From: Toxorhynchites rutilus septentrionalis
Lineage: Eukaryota; Arthropoda; Insecta; Diptera; Culicidae
Length of the DNA stretch: 64,000 nucleotides
Direction of reading: 5' to 3'
NCBI RefSeq assembly: GCF_029784135.1
Contig: NC_073746.1
Location: 101,572,515-101,636,514, forward strand
Positions 1 through 9,800 of the stretch are shown here, one piece after another (within the stretch, counting starts at the first letter, position 1; each line of letters starts with the position of its first letter). Below the pieces are notes generated by a model, which saw only the letters and a program-made list of their open reading frames with translations, was not told the origin of the DNA and did no database searches. Position numbers and translations under genes: made by a program.

Positions 1-132
1 AGAAGAAGAGAAGACGACCGAGAGAATACCAGCATCGAAAAACGGTTCCGTTTGAGACATCGAAGCAACCGCCACACACATACACACACACATATATACG
101 TACGGAACTTCTTTCGTTTAAATGCCATCCAG

Positions 133-700
133 CATCGAGAAGATTCCGGAAAATTATTATGGTTGCTGAAAAATAATCTGCCAGTTCCCCTGGGAATTGA
201 AAAATACATTCATGCGAAAGAGTTTATTTAAATGTTTTCTAACCATATAACACTGCGACTAAATACATTTGGTATTGTGATTTTTCAATAAAGTACAATT
301 AACAGGTGGTTATCAAGTTAGCATTAACCACTGGTGGTGGACTTCGAGAAGAATCGAGAAGAATCCGGAAAGATGTCATCGTTACTGCAAAACAATCTGC
401 CAGTTCCCCTTGGAATTGAAAATTACATTCAAGCGAAAGAGTTTATTTTAACGTTTTGGTTTTGTGATTTTTCAATCAAGTGCAATTAACAGGTGGTTAT
501 CGAGTTAGCATTAACCACTGGTGGTGGACTTCGAGAAGAATCCGGAAAGATATCGCTTCTGCAAAATAATCTGCCAGTTCCCCTTGGCATTGAAAATAAC
601 ATGCAAGCGATAGAGTTTATTTTAATGTTTTTTTTATGTTTTTCTGCGACCAAATATATTTGGTTCTGTTATTTTTCAATCAAGTGCAATTAGCAGGAAA
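133..700. repeat. Irregular tandem repeat, about three copies of 175-220 bp
   Basis: The block 'ctgccagttcccc' followed by a near-constant sequence ending in 'gcgaaagagtttattt' recurs at about 178, 397 and 571. The linker 'attaaccactggtggtggac' occurs near 325 and 509. The middle copy lacks a stretch present in the first, so spacing is uneven. The array lies just upstream of a histone-like hairpin (731) and a unit end (879), so it probably belongs to a histone-derived unit truncated by the window edge. It has no convincing open reading frame. Confidence 0.85.
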
Positions 701-730
701 GCTTCTGAAGATTATTCTTCCCTATCAGTA

Positions 731-746
731 GGATATTTTCATATCC
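731..746 (+). promoter_or_regulatory. Histone-type 3' stem-loop (diverged)
   Basis: GGATATTTTCATATCC forms a perfect 6-bp stem with a TTTC loop, the architecture of metazoan replication-dependent histone mRNA 3' ends, although stem positions 3-5 differ from consensus. It lies 148 bases before the unit-end motif at 879. Two unambiguous histone stem-loops (22387, 57378) lie 147 bases before the same end motif, and this spacing is the main reason for the call. Confidence 0.5.
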
Positions 747-878
747 AATATTGGATGCATAAAACCTTGTACCTCCAACGTAACGCTCTCGTTTTCGAAG
801 TCCCCCAAATATTCATTTATTCTTTCATTCAGAATGGATTCAGATTCAACTTCAAACAAATGATCACTAAATCAACGA

Positions 879-928
879 TAGTCCTACGTCACCATTGCGG
901 TTATACCATAGATATAACCCACTTCCTG
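879..928 (+). repeat. Right end of a histone-derived unit
   Basis: TAGTCCTACGTCA followed by a 'GGTTATA...TATAACC' inverted motif and 'CCCAC' matches the right ends at 22534 and 57525, and more loosely those at 4634 and 6142. The rest of the unit runs off the left edge of the window. Confidence 0.65.
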
Positions 929-1913
929 TATTTTTACAAAAAATATCGCTATTTCGTCAAAAATCAATATTTTGAAAAAATTAAAAAATTAAAAAAAATG
1001 GCAGGGAATATATTTCAGATTATCTAAAAAATCATTGGATTAAATCGGTCAACTAGAAAAACTTGTAGAACTCCTACCAGTTTACAAGGTTTTGGCTGCA
1101 AGGGTTCAACAAACCGGTTGCGGCTATTCAGAGGACAGTCCAATTGACACCATTTTTTTTTTCTTTGTTCTGTAATATGTACACAATAAAACTGTGATAT
1201 CAGATTAATCATAGTAATTTATTTTCTCGTTGAAAAAAAATCGCGAAAATCACATACTTTTTATGATGTTCATAGTATACTACCCCCTTAAATTTGGAAA
1301 TTCCAACGTATATAAATCTACTGCGGATAATCGAAACAAGTTGTATGGAACAACCCCATGTCCAGCCCTCTTCTTTACCTAACTACATTCAATTTTGTTC
1401 GAATAATCATATTTATGAAGCATGTTAACAAATTAACAAAATTTTTGATAAAACAAAATTCAAAACCAACATATTCCGGATAATCGAGTCTAAAATTCCA
1501 GATAATTGCGTCCGACCTGTACTTACTCTTTCTCGACTAGTATTAAAATTATTGATATTTATTTAAAGAAGAAGATATAATTGAATAAAGAAACTCCAGA
1601 AAATATGTGTTCTTCGCCTTCACTCAGTTTTTAAAGTCATTTAATTCACCCTCCTCAAAACAAAATTATTGATTATCGGTCTGGGAGACCGTTTGCGCAA
1701 GTAAATTAGGATTAAAGACATAATGGTCCTTAAAATGAATGACGTTTTGTTGGGAGAAGAAGTGGATACAATCTGGAATGTAAGGTTATTTGATTGTGTG
1801 AAATGTTCTTTCGGAATTATATTAGAACCTCATTTATTTTCTTGAATAACTGTATTTTAAAATAGGAACATTCCATGCGAAAACTGGTTCATATTAACCA
1901 TCTGGATAACAAA
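929..1913. other. AT-rich DNA without recognised gene
   Basis: Short open frames only, none with a recognisable domain or splice structure. I saw no repeat shared with other parts of the window. Confidence 0.5.
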
Positions 1914-2596
1914 AAATTCGGTACTTTCGTATTAGCGTCACCGGAGCCGAAATACAATAGATAGCATTTATATTGTTCGCACTGGCATTCAAATACTATT
2001 TGTATTGTTGTTGCCTTGTTGTATGCAGTGTTTTGTCATTTTTTAGTGCTACGAAAATGCGTATTTGGGACTTGGGGTATTTAAGTATTTCTGAGGACAA
2101 AATACCGGGCAATTAACCGGGCAATTAACCGGGCAAATGTATGCCGTCTGACGCTCGCTAACGCTCGGTCGGACCTAACTAAAGGATCGTCTCCTATGTT
2201 TCAAACTAACCGGGCAATTGATGGAACACAGGTTTGCTTGCGAAAGGCCGCCGCTTCCGACGGCGGGTCGGCGGCCGACTCGGATTGCGTCACCTCGGTG
2301 GCTTAGGGCGGCCTCTGTTCCTTATCCTCGATTGACGGGGACTACGTCCCCATTACGTTGCTCTTAGAATAAATTTCATTACGAAAAAAAACATAATGAA
2401 AATTGCGCTCCTGTGGCGTTCATACTTAAATACCGCAAATCATAAAATCGCATTGTCGTAACAATAAAAAATGACAAAACACTACAAACAACAAGACAGC
2501 AACAATACAAATGATATCTGAGTGCCAGTATGTACAATAAAATTGCTATCTATTGTATTACAGCTCCGGTGACGCTAATACGAAAGTACCGAAAAT
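1914..2596. mobile_element. Foldback (long-TIR) element with GC-rich core
   Basis: About 150 bp at 1914-2066 recurs in inverted orientation at 2450-2596 with scattered differences. Landmarks are 'ttcggtactttcgtattagc' on the left and its complement ending 'gctaatacgaaagtaccgaa' on the right. The centre (2090-2345) is strikingly GC-rich compared with its surroundings and holds short tandem copies of 'accgggcaatta'. There is no transposase frame. A non-autonomous foldback DNA transposon is the simplest reading. No target duplication could be fixed with certainty. Confidence 0.75.
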
Positions 2597-3146
2597 TCTT
2601 GCTATCAATTTCATATCACATCTGTGTGCATATTCGCATGCACCAGACTTTTTTTATTCGATGTTTTCTTTTTTACGTTAGCCGTGTGGTCTTGATTTTT
2701 TTGTCGTTAAAAGTTACCTGCTGGCGGTTTTCTAATTTCCTTTAATGTTGCTGTTCTTCGAAAACAAACTACTGTGCCACAAGCATTTACTAAACTTAAC
2801 ATCTTTTATCGCATGTACAATTAGCCATTTTACAAACCCCTGCTTATAAAAAATGTTTGTGCGATATGCATCACAATATACAGATATTTGCTGCATTTGC
2901 CTCTGAAACGCTTGCTGTCGGTATGATAATTGTTCAAATGAGTGCAATCACGGGAAAATTATCGCTAATCCTTCTCTATCTCATCCGCACACAAATCCGA
3001 TCGATTAAGAGTGAATCATTGGCCGACAGAGCTGCTGCTCGTTCAACTCACGAGACAGAATGAATTTGTCTACCACATGTTCGGATTCGTTCACTCACTG
3101 AGTGGTATCGTATGATGCGAGACCAACACGTTGATTGAAGAAGCTG
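2597..3146. other. No recognised feature
   Basis: Low-complexity and unique-looking sequence between the foldback element and the next histone-derived unit. Open frames here are short and lack recognisable domains. Confidence 0.4.
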
Positions 3147-3419
3147 TTTTGACGTGGGGCTACGTCTAACCGGAATATATGGAGGGTAAAATGAAAACCT
3201 AAACACAGAACATGCAGGAAAAAATGAAAGATTTCGAATGCTTATAGCTCGAACATTTCGTACTGGATAAGAGAGATGTTTGCATCACTTGATAGGGAAT
3301 ATTTCTACGCATCTATCGCAACTAACAAAATGTTGTTTTTCATTAGATAAACAATTGAATAACTGTAAAATATTAGGCGTTATCTAAACGCCCTAACTGC
3401 ATCGTTTTGATTGGCCCGA

Positions 3420-4260
3420 TTTACGGTTTCCCTAACACAGCCATCAAAACCAAGCAGCCTTGGGGAAATCGGCATTGCAAACACACGAAAGAGCCTAGAG
3501 GCGAGTGAACTGAAAAGTTTAAACCCTCTTAAAGCCAAAAAGAAGAAAAAAACACACTAAAGTAGGGGGAGCTTTTGTTCTTACCGAAATGTGTTCCCTA
3601 ATAGAGATTTCTGTGCTCCTGTGGCCGAGTGGTTAGCGTCATAACTGACATGCCGGGTGTTCGGGTTCGATTCCCGTTCTGGTCGGGGGAATTTTTCGTC
3701 AAAGAAATTTCCTCCAACTTGCACTGTGATCACGCGTATTCTAGAGCTTGCCACTCAGAATGCATTCAAGGCGTGTTATTTGGCATAGAAATCTTTACTA
3801 AGTACTAATAAAAATGACACAAGTAATACTACGTTGAGACGGCGAAGTTCCTCTAGGAACGTTAGTGCCATTGAAGAAGAAGAAGAATAGAGATTTCTAA
3901 ACCAAGGTGCCTGGAGAAATCGGTATTTCAAATTCATGCAAGTCGGGGGTATTTTTGTTCCGACTGGAATATGTTTCCCTAACACAGACTTCAAATCCAT
4001 GGAGCGTGGGGAAATCGGCATTGCGAATTCATACAAATCGGGGATATTTGTTCCGATTGAAATGTGTTTCCCTAACACAGACTTCAAAACCGAGGTTTCT
4101 GGGGAAATCGGCTCTGCAAATAAATGCAAACTGCGAGTACTTTTGTCCTCACTTGCCTTTGTGCAGAGTGGAATATGTCTGTCCTAACATGATCTTCTAA
4201 ACTTAGGAACCTGGGAAAATCGTGCAGCCACTAGAAGCGAATGAACTTCCCAGTTTCAAG
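3420..4260. repeat. Tandem array around 'tttccctaacacagacttc'
   Basis: Degenerate copies of a roughly 95-165 bp unit, with anchors near 3428, 3592, 3973, 4066 and 4172, each pairing 'ccctaacacag.cttcaaaacc' with 'ggggaaatcggcattgc'. The 3613 SINE sits inside one copy. Terminal pieces reading 'gaggcgaatgaactgcaaag' recur at 3498, 5251, 4233 and 29735, so the array is part of a wider family. Confidence 0.75.
3613..3885 (+). mobile_element. tRNA-derived SINE, Feilai-like, with perfect target duplication
   Basis: The element starts with a tRNA-like head containing an A box (GTGGCCGAGTGG) and a B box (GGTTCGATTCC), continues with a tRNA-unrelated body ('cacgcgtattctagagcttg') and ends in GAA triplets. 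It is flanked by identical 13-bp duplications, AATAGAGATTTCT at 3600-3612 and 3886-3898. The layout matches the published Feilai SINE of Aedes aegypti as I recall it; a database comparison would be needed to name the subfamily. Confidence 0.85.
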
Positions 4261-4826
4261 CAAATTCGAGATTCGAGAAGTATGTACACTTTTGGGATGT
4301 AAACTTCAGAGGGAAATGTAAAATAAAATAATCGTTTGATAATTTTTTTTTGTCTTTATTGGAAAGATTTTCAGCCTTAGGCTGGTTCATCAAACGTTTG
4401 ATAATTCTTCCGTACATATATTTTGTTCTAGTCATCATACCAAACGTAAAAGGTCCGTCATTAAATTTACTTGTAACGAAGAACAATCAATCACAATAAA
4501 TGAATTGACTTTACACGGCATTTGTTCATTTTTTTCACTCACAGAGCAAATATATTGAACTCAATTGAATTTGGAAACTGTTTCATTCAATCAAGAATGT
4601 AATCAATACAAACGAATGATTGCTACGCTAAGGTAGTTCCACGTGAACCTTGCGTTTATATCATAGATATAACCCACTCATTTTTCACATACTGAAAAAA
4701 GGTGGATGCTTTCGTCGATTCTCTCGTCGATCACCAACACTGTTCATAACTGCAATCAGATTCATAATCATCTTTTCCTGATTCAACAATTATGTCCTTT
4801 AATAGAGATATTACTTTATCTAGATT

Positions 4827-6187
4827 TTTTGACGTAGAACTACGTCTTTCATTAAGGGTGCCAAATCAGAAAACAGGTCACGTTTTTATGAAATAAAGTT
4901 AACGTTAATAACTATTTTTGCCGCGAACGGATTTTAGCGATTTACATACTAAACGAATCGGAAATTCCCTAAGATTTGTTTAATATGCTATACATTAGCA
5001 TCCCCTGGTTTGTAAATGGTTAAAATTCATGAAAACTTTAGGCGTTTCCATTTTTTCATACATTTGTTCTGTCCATTTGTGTGCTTTACCGAACAGAGCT
5101 GTCAATAACGAGCAACTAATCCCATTTACATTACATCACAACCAACGAAGGGGAAATCGTAGGATTTGAAGTCGCCGTGAACAAAGGAAAAGTAGAAGAA
5201 TGAAGGGGAATATTTGCCTTGAGTATAAACAGTGGATCTCGCTGAGGCAAACTTATAGAGGCGATGAACTACAAAGTTTAAAGCCTCCAGTGCCAGTCGC
5301 AAAACTGCCTTCAACTAGGATTGTATTTGCGCTATTATTGATCATGATGAAGCATTGCTACTGTTTTCGAGGTTGTTGATATTAACAAAAAGAGTTTATT
5401 TTGCTTGTTTAATCACCAAGAAAGTAAATGTCGTTCTGGAATTTTTGTATGTGATTAGGTTTCGCTCACCAGTAGCAAAAATTCCTCCACAAGGGTGACA
5501 GCTGCGCTTCTCTCGAGCATGAGAAAATAATGCAACTTTTTTTGAGGCCAGTAATATTAACATAAGCGTTTATTTTGAGAATAGCGCAAAATGATGAGAA
5601 GTATTTGTATTCCTTGTAGCTTCAAGCCACCAATGTATGGTTCTGTATGCATGCTATGGCGAACGCTTGTTTGGCGCTTGGTTAACGTTGTACGAACGAT
5701 GCCTAGAGGTGCGATTGCTTTGAGGCAATACTTAATAACATGTAGCATGATATTTGATACTTGCAAGTATTGTCATTGTTTTTGTTTCCATTCGGTGCCA
5801 AAGATATATTGATATAGTAATGAGATGTGGAATAATGGTGCTGGTGTAACATGTATACAATCGACTGAAACCGAGTCTATGTCAATTGCAAAAAAGGCCA
5901 CCGGAATAGCGTTCGAGGTAAATTTTCAATGCATTGACATGAAATAAATTGCGACATACGATCAGCTAGTGTATTGTTTTGCGAGGGCAAGAATGAATCA
6001 TCAATCAACTATCGTCAACTGATTCTACAATGAAAAAACCATTTCAGAGATTATTCTACTAAGCAGTTGTTCCTGAAATTTCACCGCATTATAGAATAAT
6101 ATTCGAAGATATAAATAAGCGACTTATATAAAATAACAGCGTAGTTCTACGTGAACAATGCGGTCGTATCTTGGACACAACCTACTA
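4827..6187 (+). repeat. Diverged histone-derived unit (second copy)
   Basis: The left end TTTTGACGTAGAACTACGTC is at 4827 and the right end TAGTTCTACGTGAACAATGC with a degenerate 'ACACAACCTAC' tail is at 6142-6187. A short piece of the 3420-4260 family is at 5245-5290. No histone coding sequence or stem-loop was recognised, so this is an old copy or a different payload. Confidence 0.45.
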
Positions 6188-6691
6188 TAATTTTTTTTCA
6201 CAATTATTTTTCTCCTTTTCAAAATATGTGTTTACTATTCGATCTGTGGAGGTAAGAGGATGATTCACTATATCATGATTAGTATTTTCTCGACTATTTT
6301 TATGAATGAAAATTGGAATTCATTATACTTATCAGCAGGAAAAATCTCTTTCGCTGCTATTTTCATTTCGTCTTGTGATTTTCAATACTGCATTGTATCA
6401 TAGATATGTTGTCCTTCTAATCCGGTTAGAAGAGGATGTTAAAATACATGTATCAAACCACGAATAAACAACTTACTCGACTTTGAATTGTGTGGTACCG
6501 CTGAAGTTGAAGGCTCCACAATAAAACTCAACGAAATTATGAATTGGATTTTCTAAATATAGCTGATATCTATTTTGAACGAATCGTAGAAACATTGACA
6601 CTGGAATCACACAACGTTGCATATGAAACTAAAGAGATGCGGTATTGCCACATACAACGAACTGAGTGCTTTACTTCTGTTTACAAAGGAG
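6188..6691. other. No recognised feature
   Basis: AT-rich sequence with no supported gene or repeat, ending at the TA target of the next element. Confidence 0.4.
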
Positions 6692-6693
6692 TA

Positions 6694-7623
6694 GGGGAAC
6701 CGCGGGTAATACGGACAGTGGGGTAATATGGACAGGTGGTTGATTTGTAGAATATCACTTTGGCTTCCGTGATAATCATCTCAAATTATTGACAATAAAG
6801 AAGAGGTGCGAATGCAGGTTTATCGAAATTGATTCGTGCTGTTTTCATTCAATATAGTTAGTGAACAAAGTTCACACGTCATTGACATGATTGAAATGAA
6901 CTCTTGCGTTACACTCATCATGATAGATATGATGTTGTGTTTCAGCAGAAGAGAATTCATCAGACAATTTTTATTTTTAGGTTTCCAATATACTAAGCGT
7001 AAAAGTTTATCGCTTGTGAGAGGAATAATTTTATTCAACCGAGGTCTGAACTCGTCACGAATGTCCGTTAAATGATTAAAAGATCCACCTTGAAGTGATA
7101 TTGTGCTATTCAGCAGTATAAACGGATATATCCTCATCTATTTTGCTTTTGGTTCCAGTCAGCTTCTAGACAGTCCAGCGATTTGATTTCCTTTTATAGA
7201 CGCTGGGCATTCCTTAGAAATAGAATGAACAGACTTTTCACAGTCCATATGACTTTCGCAGGCAACTGTACGTTTCACCCCCACAAGTACAATTATTTCA
7301 ACAATTTAAATTTTCTACTCACAAATGAATTTACTTTTCCGTGCATACCTAATATCGATTCCCTGTTAACTCACAAACCGACCGTCAGCGAATTGAATTT
7401 TGGAATGCCTTATATCGAAACCGCAAAAATTACATCCACACGCGGAATCATGTGTGATGTTCGGTTTTTGTTTCCCTTTTCCATTTTTGATCAGTTTGTA
7501 TTGTCATAAGGTGACTAAGGTACTATAGAATAGCATATAGAAGGGGTTCTCATTAACAGAAATTTGAAATTCATTAAGTAACTATACAAATCAACCAACT
7601 GTCCGTCTTACCCGCGCCTCCCC
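6694..7623. mobile_element. TA-flanked MITE, 930 bp, TIR GGGGaaCCGCGGGTAA
   Basis: The left end reads GGGGAACCGCGGGTAATACG and continues into 'gacaggtggttgatttg'. The complement of the right end reads GGGGAGGCGCGGGTAAGACG and continues into 'gacagttggttgatttg'. TA dinucleotides flank both ends (6692-6693 and 7624-7625), as for Tc1/mariner-type elements. The interior has no transposase. Its part at 7083-7230 is related to 15010-15200. Confidence 0.8.
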
Positions 7624-7625
7624 TA

Positions 7626-8005
7626 GGCGTAGAAACACATTTAAATAAGAATTAGAGTAGTACTGAATCTCTAAATCCCCCAAAAAAAATGTTTTCAATG
7701 CTTCAAGATTTTGTTTAGTACTCAAATTTTTAATGAACAATTCTTTTGATAATATTTCTCGATACACTATAGTAAGATGCACTTTCAGTATTTTATTCAA
7801 ATTTATATCTTGAAGCTATTGAGAATATCGTGCAAAAAATGAAAAGTACGTTTTTACCATGGATCCTATGGCAAACCTCATAGGATTTAAAAAAAAGTCA
7901 AAATTTCTCATTTGGTACCCTATACAATATTTTCCATAGAGCGGGTGATTTGGTTTAGAGGCACTTTTTACTTCCGTACCCAGACAGGCCTTTTTAAAAA
8001 ATATT
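7626..8005 (-). repeat. Interspersed repeat Z, inverted copy
   Basis: This segment is the reverse complement of the sequence flanking the MITE at 43343 and resembles 60537-60850. Shared landmarks are 'aaaaacgtacttttcaattt' and 'attcagtactactctaat' on the complementary strand. It preserves the uninterrupted ('empty') form of the site into which the 43343 element inserted. Confidence 0.85.
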
Positions 8006-9047
8006 CCTATTGGAAAACCCTTTAAATTTAACAAAGTATAGTGGTGCCGTTTCAGTCACCAAAATAAAGATACGAATTTATAAAAAAATATGGCATTTCA
8101 ATATTCTGCGGAATCGTAACCATTTGAGAAAAGTTATATTAGAAATGGAATTATTACATGCGATTCTTAATGAAAAAACTATACATAACATTTTACATAT
8201 AACGTGCTTAAAGCTACTTTCATAGTTACACAAAATGTTCCTGATCCGAGATCGAGAATCGTTTTACGGTAATATAATTTTCATTTTCCGGCCTAAAACT
8301 ATGATATGACTGAGTTCTGGAAATTAGCTTAACATAATCATAACGGATTTAAAGTGTTCTTTCCATTGCCATTGTCTCTGAAATGAAACCATAGATTCTA
8401 AAATTGATCAATCAATATTATGGAACTTTTTTCTCAAAACTCAACTCTCAAGTTCTATGACAAAGCATTGCTCAGATCATGGTTTATGATAGCGGTTTGA
8501 GTTTTAGCGCTGCTTTTTTGGTCGCGGGCACAATAAAATGCATACGCTCAGTATCGCACAAATTGACTGATGTCGAAAAAAACTTAGTCCTGAGATAGTC
8601 CAGGAAAATATCCAATATCCAATAAGAAGATGTGGACGATTTGAATAACCCTACGATTTACACAGTTCCTAGGATATGTTTGTTACGTTTGATACCCTTA
8701 TTTTGTTACATTTAAGGTACAAAAAAACTGAAAAAAACGAATTAATGAAAAGTTAATATAATATGGTAACAAATTATTATGATTATATTGATTATGTGAT
8801 ATGATTAAAAATGAACTGAACAACTGTCAACGCATCTATATCAAAAAAACGAACTAAAAAAGAAATAAAATAGCTTTGAAGCCATTGCTTGAAATAGGGT
8901 CAGTTACTGAGAGATTTTGAAATTAGATAAATGTTCGATATTCTGCTGCTCGAAACCAAAAATGTTTGTAGCAATATCCCACTACAGTGCACCGTTTTTT
9001 CGTTAACTTGTCTTCAGTTTCAGTATAAATATAGAAGAATTGCTCAT
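8006..9047. other. No recognised feature
   Basis: AT-rich sequence with only short frames lacking any recognisable domain. Confidence 0.4.
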
Positions 9048-9060
9048 TGGCTTCAATTTT

Positions 9061-9571
9061 GGGGGTCTTCGTAGCCTAATTGGTTGCGTGTCCGCTACTA
9101 AGCCAACGATCATGAGCTCATAAATCAGGGCCCCTCAACTGACCATCTTCGTGTGTTATTCTAGCTACTATGTCCAAGCAACAATCATCATGTGAGGGTA
9201 ATACCAGTCCCTTACCGCTCACATTTTCGGTCTGCTGCATCGGTAATTGGCACTATTAATAACGCAACATATCAACAGTCCCGCTGTGAACAGCTCATTC
9301 GAACAATAGGAATACTCTTACGCCGAAAAAGGCGACATGTGTTGTGCATCGATAGAATTAGGAATTTTCTTACGCCAAAACGGCTACTATGTTCTAGATA
9401 AAACAAATGTTTATCGATAGATAGCGATACTCTTACGCCTCAAAATGGTAACAGTGTAGTATACAACAAAAGTTATCTTAAGATAAAAAAATGTACACGA
9501 ATGAATTCGGCTCTGTTACGGCTGAATTGCTAAATGAGCCTAATAAAATAAACTGTTGGGATAAAAAAAAA
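9061..9571 (+). mobile_element. tRNA-derived SINE with internal subrepeats and 13-bp target duplication
   Basis: The head contains TAGCCTAATTGG, a full match to the pol III A-box consensus TRGCNNARYNGG; the B box is degraded. The body holds about three copies of a motif like 'gaatactcttacgcc...aacggctact'. The 3' end is 'gaattcggctctgttac', 'aatgagcctaataaaataaac' and a poly(A). Duplications TGGCTTCAATTTT at 9048-9060 and 9572-9584 mark the insertion. Other copies are at 43658-43895 (inverted) and 62270-62587. The 3' tail resembles that of the LINE in this window. Confidence 0.85.
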
Positions 9572-9639
9572 TGGCTTCAATTTTATATGTTGATCATCTC
9601 GATCGGTGGTTCAAAAGTTTTTAATTTTAAAAAAAAAGT

Positions 9640-9800
9640 CATTTTGTAGAAAAGAGGAAAAAAATAATTTTTCGGGCCACCCTAAAATGGGAATGAGTTC
9701 CCTAATGAAAAAATAATAGTCTAATAATTTTGCGATAAGTAACACAACTTCCAATTTTCACGAAAAAATGAGAACCATTAAATCGGTTTGGTATGGAATG
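9640..9800 (+). repeat. Right-end fragment of the 23378/57582 TIR element
   Basis: The segment from 'ccaccctaaaatgggaatg' through 'gagaaccattaaatcggttt' to 'ggtatggaatgg' matches the right ends at 24660-24808 and 58770-58892. No left end is nearby, so the element is truncated. Confidence 0.65.

Larger units (their letters stand above)
3147..4680 (+). repeat. Diverged histone-derived unit (left and right ends)
   Basis: The left end TTTTGACGTGGGGCTACGTC with 'TAACCGGAATATATGG' matches the left ends at 20085 and 54175, and similarity to those units continues to about 3430, including an inverted CCAAT box ('tgattggcc'). The right end at 4634-4680 is 'TAGTTCCACGTGAACC' with the 'ATATAACCCACTC' tail. 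The interior has been replaced by a tandem array and a SINE, and no histone coding remnant was recognised. Confidence 0.55.

Noticed and set aside
3613..3690. A tRNA gene (A and B boxes, GGTTCGATTCC)
   Set aside because: The sequence continues into a SINE body with GAA tail and is bounded by target duplications; the arms do not fold as a full cloverleaf.
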